Source: Dipylidium caninum (Eukaryota > Platyhelminthes > Cestoda > Cyclophyllidea > Dipylidiidae). Taken from it: a stretch of DNA of 64,000 bases. A program made the position numbers and the translations under genes. This document shows, piece by piece, positions 56,613-64,000 of this stretch (position 1 is its first letter; each line of letters begins with the position of its first letter). The stretch covers positions 2,664,271-2,728,270 of the forward strand of contig QEYB01000448.1 in assembly GCA_017562135.1 (NCBI GenBank), given 5' to 3'. The notes beneath the pieces were generated by a model that saw only the letters and a program-made list of their open reading frames with translations, ran no database searches and was not told the origin of the DNA.

Positions 56613-58626
56613 CTGAGGGATTAGAAACAGAAACAAGAGCGCTCAGATGAGTTAAAAGAAAATCAACTGGCGAGCAATGGTGGGACTTACGGTTCGTCCC
56701 ATCTTGCCGCTGCGCCTCCACAAGAAGACGTTCTGTCATGACAGCGAGACGATGACTGCCCTGTGAAACGCCAAGATAGATGCGCGCCAAATGATTGTTG
56801 GCGGCCCTCAGTCGATGTCGCAGATCGCGATTCACATTGAGCTGTTGTTCCAACTGTAATTAAAATAAAGTATACATGAATGCCTTGGTGTGGCCCTCCC
56901 TTAGCAAGATAATGTGTGGGCAGCTTACGGTCGTTCCAATTGCGTTGTATTGTTGGGTCAACAAATTTGCCAATGATCGCAACTCCTCAATATCATCGAG
57001 CGTGTCAATAGCCCAAATCAATTCCTGAATGGGGGCTCTGGACCAACTTTGCGGAAGACCCGGTGATTCAGGAATTCTTTGAAAGTCACCATATAAAGTG
57101 CTGTCTTCCGTAACTTCGCATTTCGTCGAGATTCCACTCTCGCCATTAAGGAGGTGGGTCAATCGGAGACTGGTAGCCAGCATCTCATCCGCTTGTGTCT
57201 GCAGTAATTTCGGTAGTGAAGGGCGTTTCAACGTGGATACCATTTCCTTAAGGAGATTCCAACATCTGCGTAGCAAAGCTTTGACCTCATTTGTCGACTC
57301 AAGGTCGAGAGAATTTTGACTTGTCTCCGAGTGTGAGGTTGACTGCCGTGGAGATGTATGACCTGGAGAAGGCGAAGGAGATTGGAAAGCCGGAGGCTCT
57401 GAACGACGACAACTCGGGGGAGCAGCAGGAGGGCCTCTGATTCAGGCAACCTGACTCGGTTGACGGGGAATACAGCGAAAGGATGAGTGGCTGAACAAAT
57501 CCCGAATTTCTTGAATCAGCCGAAGTTGCGCGCTCTCAGTGCAGTCGTCTCTCGAAGGAAGCGACACTTGGGTGCAAATGAACGGTCGACGAGATTTTCG
57601 CCACCAGGCAGATTGCTCAAAAGATAAAGAACCTCAGTGTCCCGAATATTTAAAAGTCGACGTAAATACAACTCCGTGGAAGGAAGTTCAAGAGATACAA
57701 GAGGACGCGAAAATTTCGCCATAAAAGGAGGCTTATGAGGTCGTGAAGCTCCGTTAACCAAGCATAATCGCAAACCCGACAGTTGATTGAGCAAAGTGGC
57801 CAAAGAGAAGGAAGGGGATTCCTCCAGTTGACCTGCACACACCGACAAGCCTGCCCAGAAGGCATCCAGTAAGTGTGAAAGTCGAAGCCTTTGGCTGTTA
57901 AGCTCGCCCGAAGGACGCAGATTGGGCTCACTTTGACTGCAATATCTAAAGCAGGTATCCCGCATAGGAGGTCGAGACGACAATTCAGATTGACGCAGTG
58001 ATGAAGACCACATATTTCTGACTTCTGGGCCCCAAGAACTGTCCCCTCATTTGCGGTCGGTGCATCAGTAGGCGAGAGATTGTTACATAGATACCACGTT
58101 AGCTTATTTAGTGGCGACTTTGCATTAGGCTGCAGTTTCATCGGTGCCAAGTAACAAAGGTGTTGAAATTTGCCAAAAAAGTCAGACCAAGAGGACAACA
58201 TTGATTGGATTTGCAAATGGAGAGCAGATTTTTCGTCTGCAAAACCAACGCCTGGGTATATTAAGACGCTCCAATTGGAGTGTTCAAAGGATGCACACAA
58301 ATACCCCTCACCGCCTATTGAATGGAGGTGGCTGCTCGAAACAGGAAGAGGGCTCGTCGACACCGGGGCGCCACCGACACAGGATGGCTAGTAAGAATGT
58401 CAGAGAGAGATTCCAAATTGATCTGAGGCAAAGAGAAAGGAGAAATGCATTCCGTATCAGAATGAACCAAAGTATCTACAGCACCTGAGGCGACGACTGC
58501 AGTCGAGAAAGCGAACCGAATTTCGGAGAGTAGACCAGACAACTTTACAACCAGAGAAGAGAGAGATGCAGAAAAGATGGGAAATTCAGAAAAGGCGATA
58601 GGAATATTGAGAACATTTAAAGACTC
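56422..58626 (-). CDS. unknown leucine-rich helical protein, 3' part of gene
   Basis: Not recognised. Likely exons on the minus strand: 58626-58364, 58331-58312, 58236-58095, 58038-57568, 57532-57451, 57396-56929, 56853-56691, 56612-56422. Introns are about 32, 75, 56, 35, 54, 75 and 78 nt. The product has helical, leucine-rich stretches (HLQIQSMLSSWSDFFGKF; LRLSHLLDAFWAGL; LLRRCWNLLKEMVSTL; IQELIWAIDTLDDIEELRSL; LEQQLNVNRDLRHRLRAANN), a Ser/Pro/Thr-rich linker (FQSPSPSPGHTSPRQSTSHS) and a basic end, LRYSLKPKTKK. This looks like a coiled-coil or scaffold protein, perhaps cytoskeletal or centrosomal, by composition only. The first visible exon begins at an acceptor after a long pyrimidine tract, so more exons lie upstream, possibly in the repeat array. 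The end of exon 1, the 20-nt exon 2 and the exon 4/5 junction are uncertain. Confidence 0.6.
56691..56853 (-). CDS. unknown gene, exon block g
   Basis: LEQQLNVNRDLRHRLRAANN, a charged helix, to AQRQDGTN; acceptor TTTTAATTACAG, donor GTAAGT in phase 1. Confidence 0.7.
56929..57396 (-). CDS. unknown gene, exon block f
   Basis: Ser/Pro-rich linker followed by helical segments with LLRRCWNLLKEMVSTL and TLDDIEELRSLANLL; donor GTAAGC, phase 0. Confidence 0.65.
57451..57532 (-). CDS. unknown gene, exon block e
   Basis: AQLRLIQEIRDLFSHSSFRC then IPRQPSQ before GTTGCC. The frame differs from block d, so an intron of about 35 nt is required. Confidence 0.5.
57568..58038 (-). CDS. unknown gene, exon block d
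   Basis: Largest open block: SWGPEVRNMWSSSLRQSEL, LRLSHLLDAFWAGLSVC, LATLLNQLSGLRLCLVN, STELYLRRLLNIRDTEVLYL. The donor (GTGTCG) is one of several possible. Confidence 0.6.
58095..58236 (-). CDS. unknown gene, exon block c
   Basis: EKSALHLQIQSMLSSWSDFF then GKFQHLCYLAPM; acceptor GGTTTTGCAG, donor GTATCT, phase 2. Confidence 0.6.
58312..58331 (-). CDS. unknown gene, candidate 20-nt micro-exon
   Basis: Needed to link block a to the next exon in phase: it begins after TTTCGAGCAG and ends at GTGAGG, reading HLHSIG. A 23-nt version with another AG is equally possible. Confidence 0.35.
58364..58626 (-). CDS. unknown gene, exon block a
   Basis: ESLNVLNIPIAFSEFPIFSA onward to INLESLSDILTSHPVSVAPR. 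The acceptor has a long T/C tract ending TTGTGCAG. The frame meets a stop about 50 nt beyond the proposed donor. Confidence 0.5.
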
Positions 58627-58877
58627 CTGCACAAAATGAAAGAAGAATAAGGATTTAGAGGAAAGAGAAAAAAAAAATGGAGAAACGAGGTTGGTCTAAA
58701 GGACAGGAGTCGCCGAATGAAACAAGAGAAAGTGAGAGATTTCGGGATTTTCTGGTTCAGAGGAGGAGCAGAAATCGCAGAGTTTGAGAGACAACGAACA
58801 CAAAAATGTCCTTCCGTCAGGGAAGAGTTAGGCAACACAAAAGAGAGGGGAAAAGGGGTTGCCGAGAAAAAGAGACT
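58627..58877. other. C/T-rich stretch between unknown gene and repeat array
   Basis: On the minus strand this is a very pyrimidine-rich region that could be intronic. The open minus frame (SSLTEGHFCVRCLSNSAIS) has no identified function. Confidence 0.4.
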
Positions 58878-61800
58878 TCCGCTCGGCAAAGTTGGTGAGT
58901 CAACTCTGCTGGATCTTCACCGTCGACAGGCCGACAAGGTTTTCTGTTCAACTCGTCCTCCAGGAGTTTTCAGATTCGGTTCTGAGGGTCCGCATCTCCA
59001 ATGGCCACTCCCGACAACAAACTGCGTCCGCTCGGCCGACTAAGCGCCTCCTGCAGCCTCTCCTCCACGTCTTCTTTCCGCCTCCATTATCCTCAGGGCC
59101 TCCTTAAGCTCCTTATTCGTAAAGCCTCAATCGCCGCCATCGGAGGCCCGCATTTCGCGCATCCCTCGCGCTTTCAGTCAACAAACTCACTCTCCCCAGC
59201 CATATGGAAACGCCTTTTTCCACCTCCCTTTGCTGCTGCCCCCCCTCGCAGGGCACAAGGTCGCTCCCGAGGTCTCGCCATTTGTCGGTGGCCAGACAGA
59301 CAACAAAGGCGTCCTCCATCACCGCCTTACCACACTCGGCTCCACAACTTCGGCGGGAACACCGACAAATGCGACCTCGCTCGGCAAGTTGGTGAGTCAA
59401 CTTCTTTCCACCTCACTCGCCGACAAGGCCTCGCAACTTCACCGATTTCTGCACGACTCTCCTCCTCCCATGACCCTTCAAACGTTTCTCGCTAACTCAC
59501 CTCCAATCTCCAACGACGCAACTTCGCGTCCCTGCCGCCGTTAGCTACCGCCTCCTGCACCTCTCCTCCAGCTCTTACTTCTCCGCCTCCCTCATCCTCA
59601 GGCCTCGCTCAAGCTCCTTATTCGTCGCCTCAATCGCCGCCATTCGGGCCCGCTTCGCCGCATCCTCGCGTTTCACTGTCAAACAAACTCACTCTCCCAG
59701 CCAATTGGAATTCCGCCTCTTCCCACCTCCTTTGCTGCTCACACCAACCTCCGCAGGCACTCAAGGTCGCCTCCGAGGTTCTTCGCCATTGTCGGTGCAT
59801 TGCAGACAACAAAGGCGTCTCCATCCGCTTCACCACACTCGGCTCCACACAACTATCGGCGCGGAACACCGACAAATGCGACTCGCCTCGCAAAGTTTGA
59901 GTCAACTCTTCCACTCCGCCGACAAGGCCTCTTCTTCACCGATTTCTGCCAACTCTCAATCCTCCAGACCCTTTCAAACCGGACTCTCGCAAACCTCCTC
60001 TCCGACGAACCGCAACTTCCGCGTCCCTCGCCGCCGTAGCTACGCCTCCTGCAGCTCTCCTCCATCCGTCTTCTTCTCCGCCTCATCTCAGGGCCTCCTT
60101 CAAGCTCCTCCTCGTATCCCTCGCCTCAAATCGTCCGCCATCGGCGCTCATTTGCCCGCATCTCTCGCGTTTCACTGTCAAACAACTCACTCTCCAGCCA
60201 TTGGAATCGCCCCTCTTCCACCTCCCTTTGCTGCTCACCCACCTTCCGCAGGCACCAAGGTCGCCTCCGAGGTCTTCGCCATTGTCTGGTGGCATTGCAG
60301 ACAACAAAGGCGTCTCCATCACGCCTTCACCGCCTTCACAACTCGGCTCACAAACTTCCGGCCGGAACCACCGACCATAAGTGCGACCTCGCCTTCGCAA
60401 GTTGGAGTGAGTCACTTCTTCCACCTCCGCCGACAGGCCTCGCACTTCACCGTTTTTTAATTTCTGCACAACACCTCTTCCGAGACCGCAACTCCTCCTG
60501 CGTAGGACTGCCGCAGTTTCAACCGCGTTTTTTCGTTTCTCGGGCCTCTAAGTCTTTCTTCGCAACATTCGGGCCGATCTCCGACCTGTCACCATCTCGC
60601 ACTCTTTGTGCTCACCACCTCGGAGGGCCCTAAGGTCGCTTCCGAGGTCTTCGCATTGTCGTTTTGCATTGCAGGCCATAGCGTTCGCACACCATCCGGT
60701 TCAACTTCGGGGACGAAAATGGATTAACTGCCTCGGAGTTGTGGAGTAACTCTTCCCTCGCGACTATGGCGCACTTTCACATTTCTGGCCTTCCATCCAC
60801 CTCACTCGGACTCCCTCGCCGCCCGGTAAAGCCTTTCTTCTCCGCCTCCTCATCCTCAGGGCCTCCTCCACTCGACACAGTTCCTCTTCCCTCGCCGTTC
60901 ACTTCCTTCCGCCAACATGATTGTCCAACGCTTCAACAACTCATCCTTCTCCGTCTCCTTCTCGGCCATATTCCCTCGGCCATTTTTTCTCACTTTCACA
61001 CGCTTCTTCTTCCAAACTCACTCCGCACCTCTCTCTCACTCGCCGTCTTCTCTGCCACTCGGCCCTCAGTTCACCTCTCTCCCACTCACCTCTCGCTTCA
61101 GTCACAAATGACATCAACTCCGCCCCATGTGACACTCTTGACGACACTCTGCTGCTTGCCTCCAATCGACGCGGCAATCGCGTGCCGCATCTCTCCGATC
61201 GCACTCCACGGCATTTCACGGGCTTTCTCTCCACCACCGCCTCACTCCGCGTTCTAGTCTGTTCCGCAGTGTGACTGTTTGTTCAGCTCATTACATCTGA
61301 TCTGAACGACGATCAACTCACTCCGCCTGCTCCTACCTCCAACACGAATTGGCACCTCGCCTTGCGACTCAGGAGCGGCTTGTCCGCCAATGTCCTCACC
61401 GCGCAAAGCGCCTCTCCCCACGCGGTGTCCACTCTCCTCCCATACGCGTGGCAGTTATCACATTCTCTGGCGTCGCGGACCCTGTCGCGCAAGAAACGCA
61501 GAGGCTCGTTTCATGCCCTCTTACTTACCCGACCGGGACACGGAGATGCAAATCATTATGCGAAGTTGGGTGAGTCAGACTCTTCACACTCGCCGACAAA
61601 AGGCCTCGCACTTCACGATTTTTCTTGCACACCTTCGTCACTTAACCGGTCTGCACACCTCCATCTCGACCGCGCAATTCGGTCCTCCGCGCCGTAGTAG
61701 ACTCTCCGCTCTCTCCAGTGTTAGTCTTTTTGCTCCGCCTCCTCTTCAGGCTCTCAGTCCTTTTCCGTCGCTCAGATCGCCGGCGCATTCGGGCCCCGCA

Positions 61801-63920
61801 TTCGCCGCATCTCGTGCGTTTCACTGTCAACAACTCACTCTCCCACATTGGATGCTCTTCACTCCTTTGTGTTTTTCACCACCTCCCGCGGCCAGGTCGC
61901 CTCCGATGGTCTTGCCATTGTCGGGCTTTGCAGACACAGGGTCTTCCATACCTCTTCACCACTCGCTCCCCATACTCCCGGCGGGAACTTCCGATCAATC
62001 TTGACTCGCGTTCGGCAAGTTGGTGAGTCATCTCTTGCTTCGCCAAAGTCCACCCCGCCGACGAGGCCTTCTAGCGTTCGTTTCTGAACTTTCTTCTCCG
62101 ACCTTACCCCCCGGGTTTTCGCACACCTCATCTCGGACGCGCAATGTCCGGCGTCCTCGCGCGTAGTCGCTTCCTGCAGCTTTTTCAAGCGTCTTTTTCG
62201 CCGTCCTCTTTCCTCTTGCTCATAGCTCTTTATTCGTCTGCCTCATATCTCAGTTCGGGGGTTCGGTTCGGTCCAGCATTGCCGCATCCTTGCGTTTCAT
62301 CTGTGTCTTCACACTCTCGCTTAGTGATTTGGATGTTTTTATGCACCTTGACTTTGTTTTAACACTCGCATGGCTGCTTAGTCGCGTCCTCGGGATCTTC
62401 GCCTTGTCCGGTAGGCATGTCAGACAAAGTCGGTCTTCTATTCAAACGACTTCTATTATCACATTCGATCTATAAAATTATCGCGGGAAGCGACAATGCG
62501 TGACCTTGCTTCCCCGGAGGTTGGTGATCGGTCATATATTTCCCATCCTCCGTCGACAGGCTGCTATTCATTTCCTGACTTACTTCCTAGCCCTTCAACG
62601 GCTTCGCAAGCCTCATCTCGGACGACGACTTACGCCGTCCTCGCCGCCCGTAGCTACCTTCTCTCCAGCTTCGTTCCAGGTCTGTTTTCTACGACTCTCC
62701 CATCTCAGGGTCTTCTATAGCTTCTGTTTATTTTGTTCAATCCGCCGCCTTTGGGCGCATTCGTCGTCTTCCTCGGGTTTGTATGTCATATATATCACTT
62801 CCCAGCCTTTGGATCGCCTCATATGTGCACTCCCTTTTGCTCCTCAACCACCTCGCAGGCCAAGGGTCGCCTAGAGGTATTGCATTGGTCGGTGCCATGC
62901 AGCAACAGATAGGCAAGTTCCATCACGCTTCACACATCGGTCACAACTGTCAGGCCCGGGACCGCAATCGACTCTCAGTCTCTGAGTGTGGTCAACTTTC
63001 CACGTTCCGCGACAAGGGCCTGCACTTCCCGATTTCTTACGACTGCTCCCTCGATTCAGCCCACCCGTGTAAGTTATCGCAACACTCGTTCCGCGACGAC
63101 GTTACACGCGTGGATCGCGCCGTTAGTACCAGCTCTGCGCTCTCACGCCTTTTCTTCTTCTACGGCTACTTAATTCAGGGCGCTCTCAAAGGGTGTAGAT
63201 CTTTTCGATCGACTCAATTTGCGCTCTATCTCGGGCACGCATCTCGCGCCGCTTCGCGTCTTCACTGTCACACTCATCTCTTGCAGTCTTATTGGTCGTC
63301 TTTTCCAAATCCTTTGCTGATCACACCTCGCGCACCAAGGTCCCTCGAAGGTCTTGCCATTGTCCCTGTGCATTGAGAACTAAGGCGTCGTCCATCTACC
63401 GCTCCATTCGAGCTCCCGATATTCCAGGCCGGGACACGACAATGCGACCTCGCACGCAGTTGGATAGAGTACTCTTCACTCGCCGACAAAGGCTCGACAC
63501 GTTCCGATGTTTCTGACACTCTCTCTCCGACCATTTTTCACCGGTTCTTTCGCACACTCATCTCGCGACGCAACTTCCGGCGTCCTCGGCCGCTCGTAGC
63601 TACGTCCTCATCAGCTCTTCAGTCTTTTTAGCTCTCTCTCTTGGCTACATCACTTCTCGGACGTCTTTTCGTTCGTGTTTCTCTCGCACATTGATCCAAC
63701 GCGGGGGTCGACACACCAGTCCAGACCTCCTATCTCCTCTCTGTCTCGGGTATGTCTCGGCCTTGGTTCCCTAGGTTTCCGGCTTTCTTCTTTGAACTGT
63801 CTCGTCCTTCGCGGTTTCGTCTGACACTGGCCATAGTTGCTCTCCCCACTCACTTTCACAATTCGACATACTCCCCATCCACCTCGCAAGATCTCTGTCT
63901 TCATCAGAGCCAACACACTG
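58878..63920 (-). repeat. degenerate tandem array, unit about 0.5 kb, roughly ten copies
   Basis: A GTTGGTGAGTCA-like word recurs near 58891, 59388, 59895, 60401, 60738, 61565, 62019, 62520, 62987 and 63459; the first three intervals are 497-507 bp, later ones more variable (about 340-830). Other anchors recur too: TTTCACTGTCAA, CAGACAACAAAGGCGTC, TCCTGCAGCTCTCCTCC. Copies differ by scattered substitutions and one-base indels and become harder to align to the right. On the minus strand the unit reads as an E/A/K/R-rich frame, for example LTVKREDAAKRARMAAIEAT followed by NKELERGLRMREAEK, and elsewhere LQEAVATAARDAEVASSEM. Confidence 0.85.
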
Positions 63921-64000
63921 TGACCACATGTTGAGTCTCACTCCTGCTCATGCTGCCTCCATCTCGACAGACGGCGCAATCGCGCTGCGCCCGCACTTCC

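Noticed and set aside
59001..60469. Long plus-strand Ser/Pro/Leu-rich ORFs in the terminal array
   Set aside because: They are the antisense reading of the repeat; low-complexity S/P/L composition and constant frame changes between copies argue against plus-strand coding.
1..64000. CRISPR array, integrase or prokaryotic operon
   Set aside because: No short evenly spaced direct repeats with unique spacers and no bacterial gene order; everything recognisable is spliced animal sequence.

Overview
The window looks like nuclear DNA of a flatworm (Platyhelminthes), most likely a cestode, with a trematode as the alternative. The reasoning: all convincing genes are intron-rich animal genes; introns of several kilobases sit beside introns of only 31-41 nt, a mixture known in flatworms; the proteins are metazoan (rhodopsin-type GPCR, anoctamin, tetraspanin, HAP40, Ig-superfamily adhesion protein). 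There is no prokaryotic gene, no CRISPR array and no convincing tRNA. The species call is inference. Exon borders were read by eye from GT/GC...AG sites, reading phase and remembered family motifs; no alignment was run.

Layout. 1-4.0 kb is intergenic and holds an inverted pair of diverged repeat copies. 4.0-6.2 kb (minus) is a class A neuropeptide-type GPCR: three exons carry TM1 to TM7 and the first coding exon is missing. 6.2-14.3 kb has no gene I can support. 14.3-28.3 kb (minus) is a complete 12-exon anoctamin of the ANO8/ANO10 clade, about 712 aa. 28.3-31.9 kb is the divergent spacer to a plus-strand tetraspanin (31.9-42.5 kb, 6 exons, about 301 aa), whose 20-codon first exon lies 8.4 kb from the rest. 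It converges on a complete minus-strand HAP40 (huntingtin-associated protein 40) gene at 43.1-44.3 kb, 313 aa in 8 exons, six of whose seven introns are 31-41 nt long. 47.5-51.6 kb (minus) is a three-Ig-domain, lachesin/IgLON-like protein. 56.4-58.6 kb (minus) is the 3' part of an unrecognised leucine-rich gene, also with very short introns. From 58.9 kb to the window end runs a degenerate tandem array with a unit near 0.5 kb.

The two most unusual things are the HAP40 micro-intron cluster, which includes a 31-nt GC-AG intron, and the terminal array. Read on the minus strand, the array consensus looks like coding sequence for an E/A/K/R-rich, coiled-coil-like repeat of about 168 aa, in the same orientation as and directly upstream of the unknown gene. 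The array may be the body of a giant repeat protein whose frame is broken by many small indels, either by decay or by poor assembly.

The genes do not form one pathway. They serve neuropeptide sensing (GPCR), ER/membrane lipid or ion transport (anoctamin), membrane organisation (tetraspanin), huntingtin complex and endosome function (HAP40) and cell adhesion (Ig protein).
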